DNA from: Candidatus Poribacteria bacterium
GTDB taxonomy: Bacteria; Poribacteria; WGA-4E; WGA-3G
DNA length: 64,000 bases
Direction of reading: 5' to 3'
Assembly (NCBI GenBank): GCA_009841255.1
Contig: VXMD01000012.1
Span: forward strand, 44,717-108,716
Shown: positions 55,278 through 64,000 of the stretch, piece after piece
Position numbering within the stretch: position 1 is the stretch's first letter
How the letters are laid out: the number at the start of each line of letters is the position of its first letter
Notes under the pieces: model-generated
The model's database searches: none
The model's input: only the letters and a program-made list of their open reading frames with translations
What the model was told of the DNA's origin: nothing
Position numbers and translations under genes: made by a program

Positions 55278-56126
55278 ATGGAATTTGTTCAGTTGACAGA
55301 GACACAACGCCAAGAATTTGACGAGAACGGTTACCTCATTGTGCGCTCAGCAATTGATGACGAGATGATTCAACGTCTGACGGAGACAGGTGACCGGCTT
55401 ATGGAATCGTTTGAGTACCACGGCTATTACGCACATCGGCGGGACGGGTTGGTGCAAGAACCCGCTTTCGCAGATCTCGCGACTCAGTCGAAGGCAGTGC
55501 CATTGATTCTGCAACTGCTCGGTACAAATATCCATATCACGAACACGGCACTTATCCACAAACATCCACAGGCACCTGAAAAACCTGATAACCGCAATTG
55601 GCATCGAGATGTCGGTGTGCATCTGGACGTTGGGCATGCGGGGTGCCCGCGCGTCGGTTTGAAGGTAGGTTACTGTTTAACAGATTTCAGCGTCCGAGAC
55701 TCAGGTGCGACGTGGTTTATCCGAAAGAGCCATAAACTGAGTAAACCGTTGGGTATCGCTGAAGGCGAAGTGGACCCGCCTGTGTATGATGAACCACTTC
55801 TCCGCGCAGGAGATGCGTTTCTGTTTGAAAGCCGTATCTATCATGCAGCGGGGTTGAACTTCAGGGATAATATCTCTAAGGTTGTCATCTATGGGTATCA
55901 TTATCGCTGGGTTAAGCCCGATTATTATCTCCGCTATTACAACGATAGCCTGCAACCAGATGAAACACTGGTGGAAAATCTGGACGATCTGGGCAGGCAG
56001 TTTCTCGGGGCATCCGTAGACACACAGGGCAGGCGGGATCCGAACGGCGTGCACTGGGCTGGTTCAGAATGGGCAACGGCGCACAATCTGAACTTGGAAC
56101 AAGCTCCACAGGTCACCACGATTTGA
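55278..56126 (+). CDS. Phytanoyl-CoA dioxygenase (PhyH) family protein
   Basis: 282 residues, closely similar to the gene at 41460 from the first residue (MEFVQLT) onward. H109/D111 in NWHRDVG and H189 in RIYHAAG form the iron site. The C-terminal part has a short insertion (ASVDTQGRRDPNG) in place of the Gly run of the other copy. The ribosome site AAGGA comes from the family A repeat. The Gfo/Idh/MocA gene follows on the same strand after another family A copy. Confidence 0.9.
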   Translation: MEFVQLTETQRQEFDENGYLIVRSAIDDEMIQRLTETGDRLMESFEYHGYYAHRRDGLVQEPAFADLATQSKAVPLILQLLGTNIHITNTALIHKHPQAPEKPDNRNWHRDVGVHLDVGHAGCPRVGLKVGYCLTDFSVRDSGATWFIRKSHKLSKPLGIAEGEVDPPVYDEPLLRAGDAFLFESRIYHAAGLNFRDNISKVVIYGYHYRWVKPDYYLRYYNDSLQPDETLVENLDDLGRQFLGASVDTQGRRDPNGVHWAGSEWATAHNLNLEQAPQVTTI

Positions 56127-56168
56127 TAAGGCGAGAGTCAGAAGTACAGCGTCTTGATTGTTCTAAGC

Positions 56169-56260
56169 ACATAGCCCATAACGAAGTGGAGGGCGGATTT
56201 TTTAGAAAGGAACATCAAACATCAAGCCCACTTCATTTAACCGCAAGGAAAGATTAAAGA
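56169..56260 (+). repeat. Family A repeat
   Basis: ACGAAGTGGAGGGCGG, a variable middle, and AACCGCAAGGAAAGATTAAAG before the ATG at 56261. Confidence 0.7.
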
Positions 56261-57289
56261 ATGAAAGAAATTAAGGTAGGTATTGTTGGGTGCGGCGGCA
56301 TTGCTGGCGGTAAACACCTTCCGGGCCATAAAAGTGTCAAGGGTGTTTCGATTATCGCCGCGTGTGACATCGACGAAACCCGCGCGAAAGCATTCGCCAA
56401 AGAGCACGACATTCCGCACGTTTTCAGTGATTACGAGGAATTGGCAGCGATGGACGAGTTGGACGCCGTGAGCGTTTGCACGCCGAATAATTTCCACGCG
56501 GGTCCAACGATTGCAGCGTTGAAAGCGGGAAAACACGCTATCTGTGAAAAGCCGATCGCTGCGAACGCTATTGATGGACAAGCGATGGTGGATGCGCAAA
56601 AGGCGAGCGGTAAAGTCCTACAGATCGGGTTACAATCTCGGTTCCGTGCTGAGGCGCGCACCCTCCGCAAACTCTATGATGAAGGTTTCTTTGGAGACAT
56701 CTACTATGCCCGTGCAATGTCAGTGCGGCGGCGCGGGGTTCCTGCATCTCCCTCGTTTCTAAGTAAAGCCATTGCGGGTGGTGGACCCCTGATTGATATC
56801 GGCGTGCATATCCTTGATGTGTTGCTCTGGATGATCGGTTGTCCGAAACCTATTGAGGCGTTCGGAATGACGGCAACAAAGTTTGGACATAAAGAGAACG
56901 TCATCAACCCGTGGGGGAAATGGGATCCTGAAGAATTTGAGGTGGAAGATTTCGCGATGGGCACCATCCGCTTTGAAGGAGGCTTGACGGTGACTTTGGA
57001 AACGGCGTGGGCATCGCATATTGAGAACATCGGAGGGACATTCTTCATGGGAGATTTAGCCGGTGCGACCTATGAACCGCTTCAGATTTACCTTGATAAA
57101 AAAGATGGGATGGTGAACTATACCCCGAAACTGCTCAAAGGATTACCGAGCGAATTTGAATCGTTCCACACGGCTGTTCGAGAGGGGTTGCCGTCTCCTG
57201 TCCCCGCTGAAGAGGTGTTGAACATCGCGAAGATCTTCGATGCGCTTTACGAGTCCGCTCGAATAGGTCGTTCCGTCCCAATATTTTAA
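56261..57289 (+). CDS. Gfo/Idh/MocA-family oxidoreductase
   Basis: 342 residues. VGIVGCGGIAGGKHLPG is the dinucleotide-binding motif, and HAICEKPIA carries the conserved EKP of the family. GGGPLIDIGVHILDVLLWMIG is the catalytic-helix region with the His. It probably oxidises a sugar or cyclitol with NAD(P). The stop TTTTAA coincides with a minus-oriented family A repeat. Confidence 0.9.
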   Translation: MKEIKVGIVGCGGIAGGKHLPGHKSVKGVSIIAACDIDETRAKAFAKEHDIPHVFSDYEELAAMDELDAVSVCTPNNFHAGPTIAALKAGKHAICEKPIAANAIDGQAMVDAQKASGKVLQIGLQSRFRAEARTLRKLYDEGFFGDIYYARAMSVRRRGVPASPSFLSKAIAGGGPLIDIGVHILDVLLWMIGCPKPIEAFGMTATKFGHKENVINPWGKWDPEEFEVEDFAMGTIRFEGGLTVTLETAWASHIENIGGTFFMGDLAGATYEPLQIYLDKKDGMVNYTPKLLKGLPSEFESFHTAVREGLPSPVPAEEVLNIAKIFDALYESARIGRSVPIF

Positions 57290-57408
57290 GCTTACCTTGC
57301 GGTTCGGTGAGGCAGGTTTGAACTTTGAAGTGCCTTTCCGTATATCCGCTTGCGCCGTTGTTGCAAGCTACGGGTTTGGTGCTAAAGAAACCCTCTCAAC
57401 CGATAACC
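57287..57408 (-). repeat. Composite A+B repeat filling a convergent gap
   Basis: AAGCTTACCTTGCGGTTCGG, GAAGTGCCTTTCCGTATATCC and TTGCAAGCTACGGG (family A), then AAACCCTCTCAACCGATAACC (family B). It covers the space between the dehydrogenase stop and the queF stop. Confidence 0.65.
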
Positions 57409-57801
57409 TTAACCCTGATAGCTTGCACGCACGACCGTTTTGATGCCGCCGCGGATGTTAAAGTCCCCGACAACTTCCGCCTTCCGCGGTTGGCAGGCTT
57501 CAACAAAGTCTTCCAACACCTTATTCACGACGTGTTCATGAAAGATGCCGACATCTCGGTAGAAAAGGAAGTATTCCTTCAACGATTTGAGTTCGACACA
57601 GTGCCGGTCCGGCACGTAAGTGATACAGAGGGTTGCGAAATCCGGGAGTCCCGTTTTGGGACATACCGCGGTGAACTCTAAATTAGTAATCTCGATCGTG
57701 TAATCTCGATGGCTATACTGATTTTCCCATGTCTCGATCGGAGGTGTCTCCAGTTGACGGATATGGGTTTGTAAATCATCATAGCCAGTCTGTTGATTCA
57801 T
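57409..57801 (-). CDS. queF: NADPH-dependent 7-cyano-7-deazaguanine reductase
   Basis: 130 residues, the short (unimodular) QueF. EFTAVCPKTGLPDFATL carries the Cys that forms the thioimide with preQ0, and ELKSLKEY is the NADPH-binding motif. VVGDFNIRGGI is near the C-terminus. It reduces preQ0 to preQ1 for queuosine in tRNA. queG of the same pathway lies 4 kb away on the same strand, with two unrelated genes between. Confidence 0.95.
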   Translation of the reverse strand: MNQQTGYDDLQTHIRQLETPPIETWENQYSHRDYTIEITNLEFTAVCPKTGLPDFATLCITYVPDRHCVELKSLKEYFLFYRDVGIFHEHVVNKVLEDFVEACQPRKAEVVGDFNIRGGIKTVVRASYQG

Positions 57802-57858
57802 TCAGCGTCTCCTCTACAGAGATTTCACCCCTACGGGGTTGAAGAAAACCTCCGCAAA

Positions 57859-57880
57859 GGCTGGGTAACCCAGCCCCTAC
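57859..57880 (+). repeat. Family C hairpin
   Basis: GGCTGGGT-A-ACCCAGCC followed by CCTAC; a CACCCCTACGGGGTTG palindrome lies just before it at about 57826. Confidence 0.6.
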
Positions 57881-57909
57881 GACAACGGATGACTGACAAG
57901 GAATAAAAA

Positions 57910-60693
57910 CTACTTCAGGATTACCATCCGACGGGTGCGTTGGAAATCGCCAGCGGAAAATGTGTAGAAATAGATACCGCTTGCGACCTTCGTTCCATAC
58001 TGGTCTCTCCCATCCCAGTATGCCGCTTTCTCTTGGCTCCGATAACTCCCCGGTGCCTGTAACCCAATATTCAATTGGCGGACAAGTCCACCGCGGACAT
58101 CATAGATTTCCAAGACAACCACCGCCTCCTCTGCCAGATCGTAGGGGAACCACGTCTCCGGGTTAAAAGGATTCGGATAATTCTGAAGAATCGCCGTCTG
58201 TTTGATATATCCGAGTGCTGAGAGCAAATGCGAGGATGGATCCACAGAGAAGGGGACATCCGCAACGCGGAATCCGAGATCAATTGGGTTATAGATAAAC
58301 GCGGAGCCTGAGTTATCACCGGCATTGTCGCTACCTAAAGCTCCGACAATAGCAAACGAGCCTTTGATCGCAACAGATGACCCGAAGAGGTCCGATCGTC
58401 TCGTGCCGGATGCCTCAATACGGCGTTTTTCTACCCAAGAGAGTCCGTCGCGTAAAAAGGAGTAAGCTGACCCTTTGTCAAGTTGCAGGGATGGATCTCC
58501 ATCGGGATCTGCCAAGGGGTGATTATCCTTCCATGCGCCAACGATTGCGGTGTCTTCATGAATTGCGACGGCTGAACCGAACTCATCTCCGGTCTCGGCG
58601 TCGCTTGCGCCTAACTTTGCCTGCTGTACCCAACCGTTTCGTGTCTCCACAAAAATATAAGCGGCTCCGATATCATCAAGGAGTCGATCTTCTTTAGGTG
58701 CGCCGATGATAGCAGCACCCTTGGTTAGATTGACAGAGTAGCCGAATTCGTCCCCAACGCTAATATCATTTGGAATCAGTAGGAGGTCTTGTGTCCACGT
58801 GCGACCATTGCGTGTAAAGAGATAGGCGGCCCCTGAATCAGGTCCTGCTGCGTCACTTCGATAGGCACCTATAAGCGCATTATCTTCATAAACCCCAACG
58901 GCAAAGCCGAACAGATCTCCGGGGACAGCCCCTTGGTGCGTCAGCTTCGCCTGTTGAGTCCAAGAGGTTCCACTCCGGACAAAGACATAAGCGGCACCGG
59001 AATCCGTGCCGATTCCGTCTTTCCCGTAGGCACCGACGATAGCCGTATCTCCGTGTACTGCGACGGCTGCCCCAAACCGATCAAAGATTTCGAGGTCATC
59101 CCCGATCAATCTCGCCTGCTGAATCCACTCCTCGCCGACTTGTACAAAAACATAAGCTGCGCCGGCTTCGGGTCCTGCCTCATCAACACCAGGCGCGCCA
59201 ACAAGGACAGTTTCACCATCCATTGCTACAGCATTCCCAAAGAGATCCCCAGCCTGTGCGTTATCAGTGGTGAGTTTTGCGCGCTGTAGCCAGAGGAAAC
59301 CACTGCGCTCAAAGATGTATGCGGCACCGGCGTTAGGTGCGATATCATCATCTTGTTGCGCGCCGGAGACAGCAAAGTTGCCACTTATAGCAACAGATAC
59401 GCCGAATTGATCCTCTGAAGCAGTCTCACCATCACTCAACTTTGCACTCTCTACCCACGAGGCACCCTCCCTTTGTCCAAAGATATATGCGGCACCCGAG
59501 GCCAATCCACCTGCATCTTGCTTCGGTGCCCCGGCGATCACTTCGTTTTCGTTTTCACCAATCGCGACAGCGAATCCGAGCTGGTCGCCACCGTTTCTAT
59601 CGGCTGCGACTAGCTTTGTATGCTGGTTCCAAAAGGGAGGCTCATTTTGTGTAAAGATATACGCGGCACCAACGACATCTTCTCCCACGTTACCGCCCGT
59701 CGCGCCAATGACAGCAGTATTGCCTCTGAGGTCAACAGAAACACCAAAAGCGGACGCGCCATCAGGATCAATCGGAATCATACGGATACGGACGCGATTT
59801 CTTTTCTGCTCCCATTCGATACCCTCGCGCTTATAGATGTAAGCGGAGCCACTGCCTCTGTTTTTAGGTGAGGTTGCAATGGCAAAATCCCCATGAACAT
59901 CAACGGCGTATCCAAAATTATCTTCCGATTCGGTATTGTTTCCGATAAGCTTCGCCTGGGGTGCCCACCCGAATTGATTCCGGACGAAAATATAAGCAGC
60001 CCCGGCATCATTTCCGGCTTCATCGTCGCGAGTCGCACCAACAATAGCGGTGTCTCCATCAATCCCAACGGAAAAGCCGAAGTACGCGAAACTGTCAGGA
60101 TCTGGAGCAGTGAGTTTGGCTGTCTGATTCCAATTTTCTCCGGTCCTTTCAAAAACGTAGGCGGAACCGCAATCTGCCAAAGGTTCATTTGAGCGATGTG
60201 CACCAACAAGCGCGGTATCTGCATCAATCGCTACCGAAATACCGAAATAATCGGCACGCGCTTCGTCAGACGCGAGGAGTTTGGCTTGTTCTATCCATTC
60301 AGTCCCTTGTCTCCTAAAGATATACGCGGCACCTGAGTTCCTTCCGACCCCATCTTTCCTCGGTGCACCAACAATGGCATAATCGCCGCTCATGGCGAGC
60401 TTCGTGCCGAATTCGTCTCCGCCCGTTGCGTCGCTAGCGGTCAGTTTTTGATGTTGAACCCACCCCGTTTCGGTACGCAGAAAGATCTGGACGGATCCAA
60501 CATTTACGCCGAAGTCGTTGTCATCTTTCGGGACACCTACCATTGCATAATCACCGCTGATCCCGACACTCGCACCGAGATTGTCTTGGAGGACCGCAGC
60601 ACTGGTGTTGAGTTGCACTCGGTCGGCACTGCTTTGCATAGCCAAGCCAACCCCGAAGAACAAGATTAATATGGTTATGTGTAGTTTTCTCAA
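57910..60693 (-). CDS. Secreted FG-GAP beta-propeller protein with FlgD-like C-terminus
   Basis: About 927 residues from TTG 60693 (GGAAAGAG just upstream); the frame runs on to 60735 through a repeat. The signal sequence is within residues 1-25 (ITILILFFGVGLAMQSSA). About 14 units of 55-60 residues follow, each of the form DEFGxSVAIxGDTAIVGA then SGAAYIFxRxGxxW, the FG-GAP type. The C-terminus has NYPNPFNPETWFPYDL and WDGRDQYGTKVASGIYFYTF, an FlgD-like domain. Probably surface-exposed. Confidence 0.88.
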   Translation of the reverse strand: MRKLHITILILFFGVGLAMQSSADRVQLNTSAAVLQDNLGASVGISGDYAMVGVPKDDNDFGVNVGSVQIFLRTETGWVQHQKLTASDATGGDEFGTKLAMSGDYAIVGAPRKDGVGRNSGAAYIFRRQGTEWIEQAKLLASDEARADYFGISVAIDADTALVGAHRSNEPLADCGSAYVFERTGENWNQTAKLTAPDPDSFAYFGFSVGIDGDTAIVGATRDDEAGNDAGAAYIFVRNQFGWAPQAKLIGNNTESEDNFGYAVDVHGDFAIATSPKNRGSGSAYIYKREGIEWEQKRNRVRIRMIPIDPDGASAFGVSVDLRGNTAVIGATGGNVGEDVVGAAYIFTQNEPPFWNQHTKLVAADRNGGDQLGFAVAIGENENEVIAGAPKQDAGGLASGAAYIFGQREGASWVESAKLSDGETASEDQFGVSVAISGNFAVSGAQQDDDIAPNAGAAYIFERSGFLWLQRAKLTTDNAQAGDLFGNAVAMDGETVLVGAPGVDEAGPEAGAAYVFVQVGEEWIQQARLIGDDLEIFDRFGAAVAVHGDTAIVGAYGKDGIGTDSGAAYVFVRSGTSWTQQAKLTHQGAVPGDLFGFAVGVYEDNALIGAYRSDAAGPDSGAAYLFTRNGRTWTQDLLLIPNDISVGDEFGYSVNLTKGAAIIGAPKEDRLLDDIGAAYIFVETRNGWVQQAKLGASDAETGDEFGSAVAIHEDTAIVGAWKDNHPLADPDGDPSLQLDKGSAYSFLRDGLSWVEKRRIEASGTRRSDLFGSSVAIKGSFAIVGALGSDNAGDNSGSAFIYNPIDLGFRVADVPFSVDPSSHLLSALGYIKQTAILQNYPNPFNPETWFPYDLAEEAVVVLEIYDVRGGLVRQLNIGLQAPGSYRSQEKAAYWDGRDQYGTKVASGIYFYTFSAGDFQRTRRMVILK

Positions 60694-60735
60694 TTCTCTT
60701 TCCTTTCGCAAGCCGCGTGTGGGCTTGCGGGACAA

Positions 60736-61160
60736 TATTAGACATTACCTGATGCCCTGAACTTACAAAAACAGGTGTGTGTTAGAGTAAACCATTTTGA
60801 TTCGCTTTGATTCGCCACATTTTTCCTCAGAATTCCGTTGTAATAAGCCTTCCTTGTCCTTATTTAAAAGTGACACAATTTATAGACAAAAAGGGTGCAT
60901 AATTTCAGGAAAACCCTTAAAATCTGAGTCTTCACCTAAAAAAATTGAACCTATCTCATAAATATCAGTTTGCCTCAGGATCCGATGCAAAAGGATGCCA
61001 AAAGTTCCCTGTAGGGATTGGTCTGATGCGTTGCCTACAGTTAGCAAATTGTATGCCACCCGTAAATCTGTATAAAATTGACAGACTTCAACCTATGGTC
61101 GACACAATTTGCGATGTGTCGTTCATTTATTGAACACTATCACCCGTAAAAGCCCCAATG
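60736..61160. other. Intergenic region of about 425 bases
   Basis: The left edge is the end of the 30-bp repeat at 60707-60736. I see no ORF with family features, no strong promoter and no palindrome of note in the rest. Confidence 0.5.
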
Positions 61161-61778
61161 TTACCCCGATATGCTGAGTCTATGGATTGTTTTTGCTTTA
61201 TCTTCGCCGTACCACAACGCAGTGCCATCCCAAGTGAGTCCATGCGGTTCGCTTGGACATGCGATGCTATTGAGCACCTCACCGGATTCGGGATGGATTC
61301 GGTAAACGACATGGTCGTTCGTATCGGCGTTCCAAAGCGCCTCTCCATCCCACGCGAGTCCGTGTGCCCGACCCCCTGGTGTTGGGAGCTCAGTAAGAAT
61401 GTCGCCGGTTTCTGGACACTGTTTGATGAACCGACTCGTGTTCATATCAACGCTCCAGAGATGTTCGCCATCCCATGCTAACCCGTGTGGTCCTTCTCCA
61501 GGCGATCGAAAAGTCGTAACGACTTCCAACTCAGGAATTGTGAGTTTGTAAAAGATTTGTTGCCATATACTGTTATACCAGAGATGCTTGCCATCCCACT
61601 CTATGCCAGAACTACCGGGGTACGGAGGCGTAAGCGTTAGTTCAACGGCGCCGGTTTCAGGGTTGATTCTGTGGATGGGTCCAACCCCTTCAACGCTCCA
61701 GAGCGACGTTCCGTGCCATGCGAGTCCATTCGTGCCAGCCCCTGGGGCTGGAATTTGATGTCCATTTGTTTCACGCAT
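61161..61778 (-). CDS. Small SMP-30/NHL-like beta-propeller
   Basis: 205 residues with five repeats of the form HGLAWDGExLWxxD and INPETGxV. It is too short for a complete six- or seven-bladed propeller. No signal peptide is visible. AGGGAG lies seven bases before the ATG. It starts 17 bases after the queG stop and so is probably co-transcribed with it. Confidence 0.75.
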   Translation of the reverse strand: MRETNGHQIPAPGAGTNGLAWHGTSLWSVEGVGPIHRINPETGAVELTLTPPYPGSSGIEWDGKHLWYNSIWQQIFYKLTIPELEVVTTFRSPGEGPHGLAWDGEHLWSVDMNTSRFIKQCPETGDILTELPTPGGRAHGLAWDGEALWNADTNDHVVYRIHPESGEVLNSIACPSEPHGLTWDGTALWYGEDKAKTIHRLSISG

Positions 61779-61795
61779 TTTTTTCTCCCTGACAA

Positions 61796-62980
61796 TTATT
61801 TTGTCTCTAAGAGTGCGTCCTGAATTTCGGTGATAACATCTCGATCCGTTTCAACGGTTAATCGCGTTTGTAATACCTGTTTGGCGGTTTCGCCTCCGAT
61901 TTTTCCCAATGCCCAAGCGGCATGACTCCGAATTAAAGGTTCGTGATCCGCTAATGCACCTTCGAGTGCCGGAACAGCTTCGGCAACCCCCCGATCACGA
62001 TCATCGTGATGGGATGTTTCCGACCGCCGCGTCCCCCAATTACCGATTGCAACGAGGACATTCCGCAAGAATCCTCGACGTTTCGCTCGTTTAATTGGAC
62101 TCCCCTTGAATCGTCGGCTAAACTCCTGCTGTGTCATATCGACAAGCGAGAGTAACTTAGGGGCGAGGTTTCCGTCGCGTGGCTGAAACGCGGGTTCGAT
62201 CGTCGGGACCGCCTTACTGTTCCATGGACAGACTTCTTGACAGATGTCGCAACCAAAAATCAAGTTCCCGATCTTGGGGCGAAGTGCCTTTGGTATGCTC
62301 CCCTTTAACTCGATCGTCAGATAGGAAATACAGAGCCGGGAATCAAGCAGATTCGGTTCAATAATTGCATCCGTTGGGCACGCTTCAATACAGCGTGTAC
62401 AAGTGCCACAACTTCCGCGAAGATCTAGCGTGTCGGGTTCCAAAGCAACATCGATGAGAACCTCTGCGAGGAAATACCAAGAACCGGAACGCCAATGAAT
62501 CAAGTTCGTATTTTTCCCGATCCATCCGATACCTGCTCTCTGCGCATACTCCCTTTCAATAATAGGCGCCGTATCCACACATACACGGGTTCGTAATTCA
62601 CTCTCAGCAGTCTGTTTGATAAAAGTGACAAGTTCTAAAAGGCGTTCACGAATAAGTTCATGATAATCATCCCCCCATGCGTAACGGGAGATCTGCCCGC
62701 GTCCGGGATCTTGTGTGAGCGTCTCCGGTGGATCAAGCGTATAATAGTTCATCGCGAGGCTAATAACAGATTTCGCCTCTGTCAGAAGTCGACGGACATC
62801 CACCTTAAAGGGGAGATGCTTCTCAAGATAACGCATTTCTCCGGCATAACCGCTTTCTATCCACTGCCGATACCGTGCAATTGTCTCACTATGCGCTGCG
62901 GGTGTGATTCCGACGAGTTCAAATCCGAGTTCGTTTGCGCGCTCGTAAATCTGCTTTCTTAAACTATTGACTCTGATCAT
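61796..62980 (-). CDS. queG: Epoxyqueuosine reductase
   Basis: 394 residues. SCGTCTRCIEACPTDAI and CDICQEVCPWN are the two 4Fe-4S clusters. The N-terminal half has the cobalamin-binding fold of QueG (YAGEMRYLEKH, SLAMNYY). The C-terminus has HEAT-type repeats (HEPLIRSHAAWALGKIGG), an extension known in many QueG proteins. It reduces epoxyqueuosine to queuosine in tRNA. AGGAAC lies before the ATG. Confidence 0.95.
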   Translation of the reverse strand: MIRVNSLRKQIYERANELGFELVGITPAAHSETIARYRQWIESGYAGEMRYLEKHLPFKVDVRRLLTEAKSVISLAMNYYTLDPPETLTQDPGRGQISRYAWGDDYHELIRERLLELVTFIKQTAESELRTRVCVDTAPIIEREYAQRAGIGWIGKNTNLIHWRSGSWYFLAEVLIDVALEPDTLDLRGSCGTCTRCIEACPTDAIIEPNLLDSRLCISYLTIELKGSIPKALRPKIGNLIFGCDICQEVCPWNSKAVPTIEPAFQPRDGNLAPKLLSLVDMTQQEFSRRFKGSPIKRAKRRGFLRNVLVAIGNWGTRRSETSHHDDRDRGVAEAVPALEGALADHEPLIRSHAAWALGKIGGETAKQVLQTRLTVETDRDVITEIQDALLETK

Positions 62981-63015
62981 CGTTCCTCTATAGCCATGTG
63001 CCCCCTGCCACGTCC

Positions 63016-63039
63016 GGTGCGGTTAGAAACCGCACCTAC
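63016..63039 (+). repeat. Family C hairpin
   Basis: GGTGCGGTT-AGA-AACCGCACC followed by TACC, between queG and the prephenate dehydratase gene. Confidence 0.65.
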
Positions 63040-63134
63040 CATCCGCTATAGATATGCAACCCCTACGGGGTTCAGACGGCGCGGCAAACCGCTAACTTTA
63101 AGTATAAGCGAAACGCAATGGGCAGCGTGGAGAT

Positions 63135-64000
63135 TTATGGTTCAAAAGATCCGCGTGGATAGGATCCGAGAACGTTGACATCCCGGCACAATTCTTCGAG
63201 CTGCTCAAGTGCCACGACGACGCTTTCCTCGGCAATATGCCCCTCCATCTCAGTAAAAAAGATATATTCCCACGGTTTGGCGCGCGATGGCAAAGATTCT
63301 AAATAACTCAGATTTAAGTGCGCCTTCTCCAAAATACCCAAGGCTTGGTGTAATGCCCCAACTTTGTCTGGAATTGAGAAAAACAGTGAAGTCCGATCAT
63401 GTCCGCTTGGATCTGGAATATGCTTTCCGATGACAAAGAAGCGAGTTGTGTTCTCAGGGTCATCCATAATGGAATTTGCGACGATTGGAACCTGATAAAT
63501 TTCGCTTGCAAGTTCACTTGCAATGGCAGCTGCTGACGGTTCTTGTGCGGCGCGTTCCGCTGCTTCAGATGTACTAATAACCTCAATCTGCTCAGCCCCA
63601 CTGAGATGTTGCTTTAGCCATACTTTACACTGTGCGAAAGGTTGCGGATGCGAGTAGACATACCGAATTTCTGCGAGCGGTATCTTTGATAGAAGGTGCT
63701 GCTTTATGGGTTGGAACGTCTCTGCACAAATCCACAACGGTGTACGTTGGAAACGTTCCAAAACATCACGCACAGTGCCTTGTGCTGAATTTTCAATAGC
63801 CACTACCCCGTAGTCCGCTCTACCGGATTCAACCTCAGTAAAAATGTCAATCTGTGGACGGACAGGGATGAACTCAGTCGACGCACCGAAATGAGATAGA
63901 GCCGCCAAGTGCCCGAAACTGCCAACAGGCCCGAGGAAAGCCACCCGTTCCAGATCCTGCAAGGAGCGAGACGCAGATAAAATCTCGGTCCAGATCGCCT
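63135..64000 (-). CDS. pheA: Chorismate mutase/prephenate dehydratase, 3' part
   Basis: The frame is open to the window edge, so the 5' end is missing. The visible 288 or so residues contain the prephenate dehydratase domain (VAFLGPVGSFGHLAA, GVVAIENSAQGTVRDVL, NTTRFFVIG) and a C-terminal ACT domain (DRTSLFFSIPDKVGALHQALGIL, then LESLPSRAKPWEYIFFTEMEG). The preceding residues (WTEILSASRSLQ) match the end of a chorismate mutase domain as in bifunctional P-proteins. It turns prephenate into phenylpyruvate for Phe, with feedback control by the ACT domain. A TTG at 63962 could also be an internal start. Confidence 0.9.
   Translation of the reverse strand, partial: AIWTEILSASRSLQDLERVAFLGPVGSFGHLAALSHFGASTEFIPVRPQIDIFTEVESGRADYGVVAIENSAQGTVRDVLERFQRTPLWICAETFQPIKQHLLSKIPLAEIRYVYSHPQPFAQCKVWLKQHLSGAEQIEVISTSEAAERAAQEPSAAAIASELASEIYQVPIVANSIMDDPENTTRFFVIGKHIPDPSGHDRTSLFFSIPDKVGALHQALGILEKAHLNLSYLESLPSRAKPWEYIFFTEMEGHIAEESVVVALEQLEELCRDVNVLGSYPRGSFEP

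Noticed and set aside
1-64000. CRISPR array
   Set aside because: The repeats are dispersed singly between genes, with no regular repeat-spacer spacing and no cas gene.

Overview
The window most resembles a member of Candidatus Poribacteria or a close relative. This is an inference from gene content, not from a marker gene. The signs are five phytanoyl-CoA dioxygenase (PhyH) genes, PF04909-type amidohydrolases, a sulfatase-fold enzyme, WD40, BNR and FG-GAP beta-propeller secretory proteins with FlgD-like C-terminal domains, a DUF4838 protein, and an ECF sigma factor fused to a propeller. Several short repeat families are interspersed between the genes. I saw no rRNA, complete tRNA, CRISPR array or intact insertion sequence.

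Layout. 0.1-9.7 kb is a cell-surface region: an O-antigen ligase/polymerase-like protein, a sulfatase-fold enzyme, and a minus-strand cluster of a Cys-rich anchored protein, a WD40 propeller, a truncated MacB-type permease and an STT3/PglB-type oligosaccharyltransferase. Upstream of that cluster is a candidate Cys-rich micropeptide with a consensus promoter. 9.7-15.3 kb holds an MDR dehydrogenase, a PhyH enzyme, a sugar-phosphate nucleotidyltransferase, RsgA, a sugar isomerase-like TIM barrel and a UppS-type prenyltransferase. 15.5-22.8 kb holds a large DUF6785-like membrane protein, a P-type ATPase homologue that has lost its catalytic motifs, homoserine kinase and an aspartate-type aminotransferase. 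22.9-30 kb is an envelope/export set: Ycf48-like propeller, fibronectin-III/FlgD protein, PorV-like barrel, Pcm, and an SppA protease with an N-terminal barrel-like domain.

30-36.4 kb has two PhyH genes in tandem, a discoidin/NTF2 lipoprotein, a DUF4838 protein and a ZIP-like transporter. 36.5-41.2 kb holds a small repeat protein, a TcmP/three-Cys (DUF5131) pair with its own consensus promoter, and an ABC exporter. 41.4-57.3 kb holds two related PhyH and two related amidohydrolase genes, a serine hydrolase, a deleted DUF5916 pseudogene, a LamG protein, the transmembrane ECF sigma-propeller fusion, a PLP desulfhydrase-like enzyme, a GMC oxidoreductase, a TPR protein and a Gfo/Idh/MocA dehydrogenase. 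57.4-64 kb holds queF, an FG-GAP protein, a small propeller, queG and the 3' part of a chorismate mutase/prephenate dehydratase gene.

The intergenic DNA is itself structured. Family A (about 90 bp) ends in CGCAAGG(A/T)...AATTAAAA directly before start codons, so it supplies the ribosome binding site of several unrelated genes. Family B consists of CAGTTTTCAGTTAAGAG-type hairpins. A and B together fill several intergenic gaps from gene to gene. Family C is made of short hairpins with variable but compensating stems, usually followed by CCTAC.
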